The notes beneath the pieces were generated by a model. It worked only from the letters and a program-made list of their open reading frames with translations. It was not told where the DNA came from and did no database searches. A stretch of DNA of 64,000 bases from Candidatus Saccharimonadota bacterium (GTDB taxonomy: Bacteria; Patescibacteriota; Saccharimonadia; Saccharimonadales; Saccharimonadaceae), in assembly GCA_030537075.1 (NCBI GenBank), contig JAUNOS010000003.1:62001-126000 (forward strand). Direction: 5' to 3'. The position numbers and the translations under genes are program-made. Shown here one piece after another: positions 8,088 through 15,324 of the stretch; the first letter of the stretch is position 1; every line of letters begins with the position of its first letter.

Positions 8088-9173
8088 ATGTTTTCAAAGG
8101 GGATGAAGCGATTTTTATACGCACTGAAATCGCCACGAGCGTTGCTGACGGTGCTGACCCTGCTGGCACTGGTGCTGGTCATTATCCTGTCGCGTCACGA
8201 GCTAATGCGTGCCTGGGGGCTTCTGGGGCAGGCAAATATTTGGCTATTGACATTGCTTATCCCATTTCAGATCATCGTGTATTTCGCTGGTGGCGAGATG
8301 ATCTTTTCGTATTTGCGGGACAAGAAGCTTATCGACGATGTGTCGCGGTTTGAACAGACGCGGATTGCGCTGGAGTTAAATCTGGTGAACCATATTTTCC
8401 CCTCTGGTGGTGTCAGCGGCATCTCCTATGCGACCTGGCGAATGCATAAGCTGGGGGTGAGCTCGGCGCGGTCGACATTTGCACAGGTTATCCGGTACGT
8501 GACAGGCTTTGTGTCGCTGATGCTGCTGCTTATCTTGGCGGTGCTTATTCTTGCCATCGACGGCCAAGTGAATCGCTACATTGTCGCCTCAAGCTTTCTG
8601 CTGGTGCTGGTGGTGATGGGATTGACCTTTGGACTCGTTTTTATGTTTTCTTCGAGAGAACGGATGCATAAAACAGCCAGTTGGGTGGCGCGCGCCATAA
8701 ATATCGTAGTACGTTGGGCGACATTAGGAAAGGTGAAGCGCTTACTGGTATCGACAAAAATTGAAGACTTCTTCGCGGAGATGCATGATGATTTCGTGGA
8801 ATTATCCGAGCAACGTCAACTACTTATCAAGCCACTCGTATGGGGCGCGATATATGCGGTGTTCGACGTCTTGATGTTTATGATCGCCTTCTGGGCGCTT
8901 GGCACTCAGGTAAATCCTGCGGTGCTCATCATTGGCTATGGGGTGGCGGGACTGGCGAGTCTAGTGGCCTTCACGCCAGGTGGTGCGGGCGTGTATGAAG
9001 CGATTATGATCATTTTCTTGAGTATGACTGGAGTGGCGCCTGACATGGCCATTGCGGGCATCGTGCTGACGCGGGTAATTTTGCTGACTGGGACTATCGT
9101 TTTTGGCTACATTTTCTACCAGCACGCCTTATTCAAGTATGGAAAGCCGAATGATACCGCGGCTGAGCGTTAG
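8088..9173 (+). CDS. Flippase-like integral membrane protein (LPG synthase TM-domain family, UPF0104)
   Basis: About 361 aa from ATG 8088; an alternative ATG at 8082 lies only 3 nt after the -10 and is less likely. There are about eight TM segments with the family's features: FPSGGVSGISYATW and, near the end, FTPGGAGVYEAI. This family is related to the membrane part of lysylphosphatidylglycerol synthase and to lipid or glycolipid flippases; the substrate cannot be told. The 3' end overlaps the start of xseA. Confidence 0.82.
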   Translation: MFSKGMKRFLYALKSPRALLTVLTLLALVLVIILSRHELMRAWGLLGQANIWLLTLLIPFQIIVYFAGGEMIFSYLRDKKLIDDVSRFEQTRIALELNLVNHIFPSGGVSGISYATWRMHKLGVSSARSTFAQVIRYVTGFVSLMLLLILAVLILAIDGQVNRYIVASSFLLVLVVMGLTFGLVFMFSSRERMHKTASWVARAINIVVRWATLGKVKRLLVSTKIEDFFAEMHDDFVELSEQRQLLIKPLVWGAIYAVFDVLMFMIAFWALGTQVNPAVLIIGYGVAGLASLVAFTPGGAGVYEAIMIIFLSMTGVAPDMAIAGIVLTRVILLTGTIVFGYIFYQHALFKYGKPNDTAAER

Positions 9174-10239
9174 TGATTTTCTAGCGGTCGTCAATCAGTC
9201 GCTGGAGGGCGCCTTCGGGCCGATCGAGGTCGAAGGTGAAATTGCCGAATATAAGATCAATCAGCAAAAATATGTGTTTTTCAATCTAAAAGATGCGACC
9301 GGGACGGTGAACTGCTTTATGACCGTCTGGCAGCTTCGCATGCCGCTGGAAGATGGTATGCGCGTGGTGGTGCGTGCTGCGCCGAAGGTGACTGCATGGG
9401 GTAAGTTTAGTCTGACCGTGCAGGATATTCGGTTGGTGGGCGAGGGAGATTTAAAACGCAGCGCAGCGCTTTTGAAGGCGAAGTTGGCCGGTGAGGGATT
9501 GTTTGATGAGGCACGCAAGCGCCCGCTGCCACGCTTTCCGACGCGAGTGGCGGTCGTTTCGAGTACGCAGGCAGCAGGCTATGCTGATTTTATGAAAATT
9601 GCTGGCCAGCGGTGGGGTGGCGTTCACTTTGTTGTGGCAAATGTCAAGGTGCAGGGTGATGGTGCAGCCGACCAGGCGGTGCGGGCGCTGCAGCACTGCA
9701 ACCAGCTGGCGGAGCCGCCTGAGGTTATCGTGATGCTGCGCGGCGGTGGGAGTGCGGATGATCTCGCAAGCTTCAATGAAGAGCAATTAGTGCGCGCAGT
9801 AGCGGCGTCGCGTATCCCGGTGCTGACCGGTATCGGGCATGAGGTGGATGAGAGCTTGTGTGATCTAGTGGCTGATCGCCGTGCGTCCACGCCGAGCCAC
9901 GCTGCGGAGCTGCTTTTTCCTGACCGCAGGGAAGTGGTGCGCCAGTTGCGGACTCGAGTATTCAGTGCTGGCGAGGGGCTGACGCGGATGATCACCGAAT
10001 GGCGCGAACAAGCGACATTGTCGCAACAAGCAGCGCTCGAGGCGTGGCGTCAGCGGGTAGCGTCGCGCCAAGAAGCGACATTGTTGCAGAAGCAGCTTAT
10101 CGCCGAGTATGATCCTGAGGTAGTGCTGCGTCGAGGGTATGCCATGGTTACTGGCGGTCAGGAGGTGGGCGATATTGTTGAGATTACAACCGATAAAGCA
10201 TATATGAAAGCGAGGATTGAACACTATGAAACACGATAA
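9151..10239 (+). CDS. xseA: Exodeoxyribonuclease VII large subunit
   Basis: About 362 aa from ATG 9151 (MIPRLSVSDF), which overlaps the upstream gene by 23 bp; a GGAAAG is just 5'. The N-terminal OB-fold (FGPIEVEGEIAEYK ... VFFNLKD) is followed by the exonuclease VII core with RFPTRVAVVSS, VIVMLRGGGSADDLASFN and TGIGHEVDESLCDLVADRRASTPSHAAE. The C-terminal helical region is shorter than in E. coli XseA. With XseB it degrades single-stranded DNA. xseB follows with a short overlap. Confidence 0.93.
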   Translation: MIPRLSVSDFLAVVNQSLEGAFGPIEVEGEIAEYKINQQKYVFFNLKDATGTVNCFMTVWQLRMPLEDGMRVVVRAAPKVTAWGKFSLTVQDIRLVGEGDLKRSAALLKAKLAGEGLFDEARKRPLPRFPTRVAVVSSTQAAGYADFMKIAGQRWGGVHFVVANVKVQGDGAADQAVRALQHCNQLAEPPEVIVMLRGGGSADDLASFNEEQLVRAVAASRIPVLTGIGHEVDESLCDLVADRRASTPSHAAELLFPDRREVVRQLRTRVFSAGEGLTRMITEWREQATLSQQAALEAWRQRVASRQEATLLQKQLIAEYDPEVVLRRGYAMVTGGQEVGDIVEITTDKAYMKARIEHYETR

Positions 10240-10426
10240 GACCATCGATGAGATGATGACATTGCTAGAGGAAAAACTGCAATGGTTTCACGGCGAGGAC
10301 TTTCGCCTAGAGGAAGCAAAGCAGCGGTTCGTTGAGGCGCGCGACTTGGCAGCGGAGATTGAAACGCGACTGAACGACATGCAGCATGATATTGAGGTAT
10401 TGAGTAAGGACTTTGCCGAAAGCTAG
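10226..10426 (+). CDS. xseB: Exodeoxyribonuclease VII small subunit
   Basis: 66 aa helical protein with the XseB pattern: TIDEMMTLLEEKLQWF, then EEAKQRFVEARDLAAEIETRL. It overlaps xseA by 14 bp, so translation is coupled and the subunits can be made together. ATG 10226 is preferred over 10217. Confidence 0.85.
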   Translation: MKHDKTIDEMMTLLEEKLQWFHGEDFRLEEAKQRFVEARDLAAEIETRLNDMQHDIEVLSKDFAES

Positions 10427-10468
10427 CCTCTTTACACGCCCGAAAGCATAAGCTATACTTGAAATCAT

Positions 10469-11128
10469 ATGAGTAGAGTACATAACACAGAACATGGCTA
10501 TGTGAACGGCTGGATGGTGGGCACGATAGGGGCGCTCGTCTTGTTTGTCGTTACGGGTGGCCTGGCGATTTGGGCCTACATGGCGTATTCGCAGGAAAAA
10601 ACAGCGGTTGATAGCCGCATTAGTGTCGCCGAGGCAAAGGCACGGGAGGAGCAAGCCGCCACTGACCGTGAAAAGTTTAATGAAGAAGCCAAAAATCCAC
10701 GCACGCAGTTCGTTGGACCAAGCGAGTACGGCCGGGTGTCGTTCCTGTATCCAAAGACGTGGAGCGTCTATGTTGATCGTGATGGTAGCGACAGGGGTGA
10801 CTATAAGGCGTATTTGCATCCAATGTCAGTGCCGCCTATCGGTGGTCAGTCAAGTCGGTTTGCGCTGCGCCTGGAAATCCTGAACAGCGACTTTGATAAG
10901 GTGCTCGGACAGTATGCTTCGCTTTTGAAGAAAGGTGACCTCACTTCTAGCAGTGTTGAGTTTAATGGCAATGCCGCGACGCGTCTGGACGGTGCATTCT
11001 CAAAAGATCTGCGTGGTTCGGTGGTATTGATGCGTGTTCGCGACAAGACCATCCGCTTCTCGACTGACGCTGATACCTTCAAGCCTGACTTTGCGACTAT
11101 TTTGGCAACGGTTACGTTTGTTCAGTAA
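10469..11128 (+). CDS. Membrane-anchored extracytoplasmic protein, PsbP-like
   Basis: 219 aa. A single TM helix (about residues 16-40) is followed by a charged helix (about 42-75) and an outside domain starting YGRVSFLYPKTWSVYV. This F-x-YP-x-x-W entry is typical of PsbP/DUF1795-type folds, so the assignment rests on that motif and the beta-rich layout. -10 TATACT (10454-10459) ends 9 nt before the ATG, with TTTACA 17 nt upstream of it. The role is unknown. Confidence 0.6.
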   Translation: MSRVHNTEHGYVNGWMVGTIGALVLFVVTGGLAIWAYMAYSQEKTAVDSRISVAEAKAREEQAATDREKFNEEAKNPRTQFVGPSEYGRVSFLYPKTWSVYVDRDGSDRGDYKAYLHPMSVPPIGGQSSRFALRLEILNSDFDKVLGQYASLLKKGDLTSSSVEFNGNAATRLDGAFSKDLRGSVVLMRVRDKTIRFSTDADTFKPDFATILATVTFVQ

Positions 11129-11152
11129 ATCACCACTTGCTATACTAGAGGT

Positions 11153-11866
11153 ATGGCAGCAGAGTGGAGGAATGATGTCGACGGGGCGCTCCCTAGTGTG
11201 GCGGTGGCGGCGCATGAGTTGAAGGCGCCCCTGGGGCTGCTCAGGCAAATGAGCTTACTACTTGAAGAGGGGGCGCTTGACCCGCGTGAGGCACGTGCGT
11301 TGCAGCACGAGATGACGCTAACGACGGAGCGGGCCTTGCGGTTGGTGTCAGACCTCGCGGCGACAGCAAATATGACAGAGGAATTATTCCCGCTAGAGCC
11401 GGTCAATCCGCTCGCTCTGCTCAATCAAATGGCGCTGGATATGCGACCGATGCTGCAGCTGTATGACCGGCGGGTGCGTTGGCCGCGGGCGGGGCGTACA
11501 CGGCCGCTGGTCATTGCCAATCCGACGCTGCTCGGACGTATCCTCGCGAATTTTCTTGACAATGCGCTGAAATACAGCGAGGCTGATGCGGCTATCCAGG
11601 TGACAGTGCAGACCAAGGGCGAGCGGGTGCGGCTAGCGGTGCGTGACTTTGGGCCGATGATGAGCCAGGCGGAATATCGGCGACTGGTCGCAGAACTGGA
11701 GACTCGCAAATCAGTGCGTACACGGCCGGAAAGCAGCGGCCTCGGGGTGTATGTCGCCAGTCGGTTTGCCCGCGCCATGCATGGCCACATCGGGCTAATT
11801 CGCCATCGGGATGGTCTGACGTTTTATGTGGAGATGCCGCTGAGTCGGCAGATGAGCTTATTATGA
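11153..11866 (+). CDS. Small soluble sensor histidine kinase
   Basis: 237 aa with no TM or PAS sensor region. HisKA has phospho-acceptor H21 (VAAHELKAPLG). HATPase_c has the N-box NFLDNALKYS, a G1-like RDFGPM (Pro in place of the usual Gly-x-Gly) and G2 SSGLGVYVASRF. It is the minimal catalytic core only, so input probably comes from a partner protein. It overlaps the next receiver gene by ATGA, forming a cognate pair. -10 TATACT (11141-11146) is 6 nt before the ATG. Confidence 0.88.
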   Translation: MAAEWRNDVDGALPSVAVAAHELKAPLGLLRQMSLLLEEGALDPREARALQHEMTLTTERALRLVSDLAATANMTEELFPLEPVNPLALLNQMALDMRPMLQLYDRRVRWPRAGRTRPLVIANPTLLGRILANFLDNALKYSEADAAIQVTVQTKGERVRLAVRDFGPMMSQAEYRRLVAELETRKSVRTRPESSGLGVYVASRFARAMHGHIGLIRHRDGLTFYVEMPLSRQMSLL

Positions 11867-12219
11867 AAAAGGTGCTATGTGTCGAAGATGATCCGCAATG
11901 GGGCGCGCTTCTGGAGCGGTACCTGGCGGGCGCGGCGATGGTGCGCCGGGTGATGTCGGCGGGGCAGGCTTTGGAAATGATTGACATATGGCGGCCAGAT
12001 ATCGTGGTGCTAGACATGCTTTTGGCGGGAGAGACAGGGATGGCGCTCCTGAATGAACTTCGCAGCCATGAGGACACGGCGCGGCTACCGGTAGTGGTGT
12101 GTAGTAGCGTGTCGGTAACGATGGAGCAGTTGACGCCGTTTGGGGTGGTGGCGGTGCTGGATAAGGCGCACATGACCCCTGATGAGGTGCGAGGGGTGCT
12201 GCGGGAGGTGCTAGCATGA
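11863..12219 (+). CDS. Receiver-only response regulator, partner of the 11153 kinase
   Basis: 118 aa REC domain with acidic E8/D9/D10, phospho-acceptor D51 (IVVLDML) and Lys in VLDKAH. No output domain. It overlaps the kinase gene upstream and recO downstream by 4 nt each, so a signalling pair is locked into one message with a DNA-repair gene. Confidence 0.88.
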   Translation: MKKVLCVEDDPQWGALLERYLAGAAMVRRVMSAGQALEMIDIWRPDIVVLDMLLAGETGMALLNELRSHEDTARLPVVVCSSVSVTMEQLTPFGVVAVLDKAHMTPDEVRGVLREVLA

Positions 12220-12893
12220 AAGATGGTGAGCGACTGAAAGCCATCGTCCTGCGGCGCACCGACTACGCTGAGGCGGACCGCGTGGTGCAGCTGCTGACAC
12301 CGAAGGGCAGGCGGGCGGTCATGGCCAAGGGTGTACGGCGTGAGCGGTCGAAGCTGGCAGGCGGTATCGAGCTGTTTGCGCTGTGCGATGTGGTGATCCG
12401 CTCGGGGCGCGGTGAACTGGGCCTGCTGACGAGCGCGCGGCTGAGTGCGTTTTACCGACATATCTTGGAAGATTATGAACGGATGCAATTTGCCTACACG
12501 GCGCTGAAACTGGTGGGGGTGGCGTCAGAGACCATCGACGAACCGGAGTGGTTTTACGTGCTGAGCCAGGTGCTGGCACAATTGGACGACGTCACGGTGG
12601 AGCGCCAGCTGGTGGAGACGTGGTTTTATGTGCATTATCAGACGCTACTGGGCGATGAGCTCAATCTGCGGACTGATGTCACCGGGGCAGCGCTGTCGGC
12701 AGAAAAGCGCTACATGTATGACCCGAGCGAAAAGGGTCTGAGGCCAAGTGAGCAGGGCGATCTGACGGCGGATCACATCAAGCTACTGCGGCTCATCCAG
12801 GCGAAGCCTCTGGAGGCCGTGGTGCAAATCGGCGGCATCAGTGAAGTACTGCCGAGTTGCTGGCTGGTAGCGCGTCAACATGCGGCAGTGTAA
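12216..12893 (+). CDS. recO: DNA repair protein RecO
   Basis: 225 aa. The N-terminal OB-fold has the typical opening LKAIVLRRTDYAEADRVVQLLTPKG, then VAKGVRR-like AKGVRRERSKLAGGIELF, followed by the helical RecO_C domain. The CxxC zinc motif of some RecO proteins is not obvious. RecO helps RecR load RecA on SSB-coated ssDNA. It is translationally coupled to the receiver gene and overlaps the convergent 12875 gene by 19 bp. Confidence 0.85.
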   Translation: MKDGERLKAIVLRRTDYAEADRVVQLLTPKGRRAVMAKGVRRERSKLAGGIELFALCDVVIRSGRGELGLLTSARLSAFYRHILEDYERMQFAYTALKLVGVASETIDEPEWFYVLSQVLAQLDDVTVERQLVETWFYVHYQTLLGDELNLRTDVTGAALSAEKRYMYDPSEKGLRPSEQGDLTADHIKLLRLIQAKPLEAVVQIGGISEVLPSCWLVARQHAAV

Positions 12894-13663
12894 ACAGTTT
12901 TAGCGAGGGCAGTTGCGCCCAGGGCCACTGTCGTATGTGGCGGCGTATTAGCGCGCGCGTACTCATCGGCGAGATACAGCGCCTCCTTATGGATGCAGCC
13001 CAGCAGCCGGGCGGCGTGGGGCCATTTTGGACTATCATGCTCCTTATCGAGACCGAGACTGTGGGTAATGTCGCTGATATGCTCAGCAATCTTTTTCAGC
13101 TCTTTGGCGTCACCCTGCGCGGGTCTGATGTCGTGATGGACGATGGCAGTGCGGTAGCGTAAAATGTTTCCTACCATGATCTGCGTCATCGCCCTGCCTC
13201 TGTCATCTTTTGTGACTTCCTCGAGGAGCGGCAAGAGTTTCTGTAGCTGCTTTGGTCTGTCGGCACTATTATGTGGCAGCTGTGCTGTTTCGAGAAAGTG
13301 ACGATGGAGGTTACAGATGTCATCAGTGAGCTGGATAACCGCGTCCAGATCTACGGCCTTCTTCAGAAATGCAAGGGACGTAGCGGCATTTCGCTGCGTG
13401 GCTCCTGCCATATTCTTACGAAATCCATATAGCTGAGACTCGAGGAGGAGGGTGGAGACAAAATCACGGTCAGAAAGCAGCTTGCTGGTTTGGTTTTCCT
13501 CGCCGTTGTTAAATTCTGGCAGCGCCACGGGCGCACATGCCTCGCAGCGATTGATAAGATCCCAGTCGTCGTATCTCACGCCCTTAGTCCCGTGCAGCTC
13601 CGCAAGTTCGTAAAGCCGGCCATCAAGAAGCGAAGCCGCTGCTGTTGTCAGTCGTTCAGTCAT
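12875..13663 (-). CDS. Hypothetical soluble helical protein
   Basis: 262 aa, no TM or signal peptide. It is mostly helical, with two Cys near residue 40 (RCEACAP) and His-rich helices (NLHRHFLE, IVHHD). It is AT-richer than recO. The start is backed by an SD (AAGGAG) and a minus -10 TATAGT (13696-13701) about 33 nt upstream. I do not recognise the family; the mix of features suggests an accessory gene. Confidence 0.7.
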   Translation of the reverse strand: MTERLTTAAASLLDGRLYELAELHGTKGVRYDDWDLINRCEACAPVALPEFNNGEENQTSKLLSDRDFVSTLLLESQLYGFRKNMAGATQRNAATSLAFLKKAVDLDAVIQLTDDICNLHRHFLETAQLPHNSADRPKQLQKLLPLLEEVTKDDRGRAMTQIMVGNILRYRTAIVHHDIRPAQGDAKELKKIAEHISDITHSLGLDKEHDSPKWPHAARLLGCIHKEALYLADEYARANTPPHTTVALGATALAKTVYTAAC

Positions 13664-13734
13664 TGTCTCCTTTTTCTGCTCACCCCGTTATCTTCACTAT
13701 AGCACAAGCATTTCGGATGCTCAATCACATGAGG

Positions 13735-13788
13735 TATAATAAGACCAAAGAGTAATCGCCATGTTGCCAACATGGAGAAAGGTTTCGT
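13735..13788 (+). promoter_or_regulatory. glyS promoter and leader with a perfect palindrome next to the SD
   Basis: -10 TATAAT at 13735-13740 gives a leader of about 42 nt, long for this genome. The leader contains the 17-bp palindrome CCATGTTGCCAACATGG (13759-13775), whose 3' arm runs into the SD (GGAGAAAGG, about 13774-13782). It may be a hairpin that masks the SD or a protein operator. No T-box features (no Specifier loop, no conserved T-box bulge) are seen. Confidence 0.55.
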
Positions 13789-15300
13789 ATGAGTGACGTC
13801 AAAATGGAAGATTTGGTGAGTTTGTGTAAGCGCCGGGGGTTTATTTATCAGGGTTCGGATGTCTATGGCGGCCTGAGTGGCACGTGGGATTACGGCCCGC
13901 TGGGCGTGGCCTTAAAGCGCAATATTATGAACCTATGGTGGCAACATTTTGTTGATGAGCGCGACGATATGTACGGCATTGACGCCGCGATTTTGATGAA
14001 CCAAAAAGTATGGCAGGCGAGCGGGCATGTTGATACCTTTGTTGATCCGCTGTGTGAAGACATGGTCAATAAGCGCCGTTACCGCACCGACCATATCTTG
14101 AAAGACAATGGCATCAGCCCAGATGGCATGACGATGGAGCAGATGGACGAAGCGATTGCGAAGCATGGCATCAAAAGCCCAGACGGTAATCCACTCAGTA
14201 AATCGCGCACCTTCAATATGATGTTTGAGACAAACATTGGTGCAAGTAAAGGTGCCGGGCATCAAGCATTGCTTGAAAAAACACAAATATTAGGAAAGTC
14301 TATGGATAACTTTAATAATGCTCTTGATTTTGGACACAAAAAAGAGCCTATTAAAACAGCAGCGCTTGATCAATTTGCAAATTTTACAGGAGACGTGTTG
14401 CAATATTTTGTGGATGATGAGCAATCTCGCATCTACCTCCGCCCCGAAACTGCTCAAGGCATCTTTACTAATTTCAAAAACGTGGTTGATACGTTCTATC
14501 CAAATCTACCGTTTGGCTTGGCGCAAATGGGCAAGGCGTTTCGTAACGAAATCGCGCCGCGCGACTTTATCTTTCGTTCGCGCGAGTTTGAGCAAATGGA
14601 AATCGAATATTTTGTTCATCCAGATGAGTGGCAGGCGGCGTTTGATGAGCTGCTAGCCAGCACGCACGAATTTCTGGGCAAGCTTGGCCTCAAGCCAGAG
14701 CACATCCACGAACTTGACGTGCCAGAGGAAGACCGCGCGCATTACAGTAAAAAGACCATCGACATTGAGTATGAGTATCCGATCGGCAAAGAGGAGCTGA
14801 TGGGTATTGCCTACCGCACGGATTTTGACCTGAGCAACATCCAGCGCGTCAGTAAAAAGAGCATGGAATATCAGGTGAAGGGGACGAACGAGAAGTTTGT
14901 GCCGCATGTGATTGAGCCAAGTTTTGGTGTGGAGCGAGCCGTGATGGCGGTGCTGTCGGCAGCCTATACTGAAGATGAAGTGAATGGCGAAAAGCGCGTC
15001 TATCTGCGACTGCCAGAACATCTGGCGCCAGTGAAATTTGCTGTCTCGCCGCTGCTGAAAAACAAGCCAGAACTCGTCGAAAAAGCCCGTGACGTCTACC
15101 GCGCGCTGAAGAAAAAGCACGGCGCCGTGATGTGGGACGACAACGGCAACATCGGCAAACGGTACCGCCGCCAAGACGAAATCGGCACGCCCTACTGCGT
15201 GGTGATCGACTTCCAAACGCTGGAGGACGGCACGGTGACCGTGCGCGAGAGGGATACGACGGAGCAGCGACGGGTAAATATTACTGACCTGTTGGCATAA
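13789..15300 (+). CDS. glyS: Glycine--tRNA ligase (single-chain, class II)
   Basis: 503 aa alpha2-type GlyRS. Motif 1 region GGLSGTWDYGPLGVALKRN, motif 2 FRNEIAPRDFIFRSREFEQMEIEYF, motif 3 PHVIEPSFGVERAVMAVL and a C-terminal anticodon-binding domain (KFAVSPLL ... DEIGTPYCVVIDF) are all present. Compared with typical bacterial enzymes, an extra block of about 60 residues (about 153-212, nt 14245-14424) lies between NMMFETNIGA and RIYLRPETAQGIF and is clearly AT-richer than its surroundings. The catalytic motifs are intact. Confidence 0.95.
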   Translation: MSDVKMEDLVSLCKRRGFIYQGSDVYGGLSGTWDYGPLGVALKRNIMNLWWQHFVDERDDMYGIDAAILMNQKVWQASGHVDTFVDPLCEDMVNKRRYRTDHILKDNGISPDGMTMEQMDEAIAKHGIKSPDGNPLSKSRTFNMMFETNIGASKGAGHQALLEKTQILGKSMDNFNNALDFGHKKEPIKTAALDQFANFTGDVLQYFVDDEQSRIYLRPETAQGIFTNFKNVVDTFYPNLPFGLAQMGKAFRNEIAPRDFIFRSREFEQMEIEYFVHPDEWQAAFDELLASTHEFLGKLGLKPEHIHELDVPEEDRAHYSKKTIDIEYEYPIGKEELMGIAYRTDFDLSNIQRVSKKSMEYQVKGTNEKFVPHVIEPSFGVERAVMAVLSAAYTEDEVNGEKRVYLRLPEHLAPVKFAVSPLLKNKPELVEKARDVYRALKKKHGAVMWDDNGNIGKRYRRQDEIGTPYCVVIDFQTLEDGTVTVRERDTTEQRRVNITDLLA

Positions 15301-15324
15301 GCAGAGATAACTCAGAGAAACATT

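Noticed and set aside
13735-13788. T-box riboswitch upstream of glyS
   Set aside because: The leader is only about 42 nt and lacks Specifier loop and T-box sequence.
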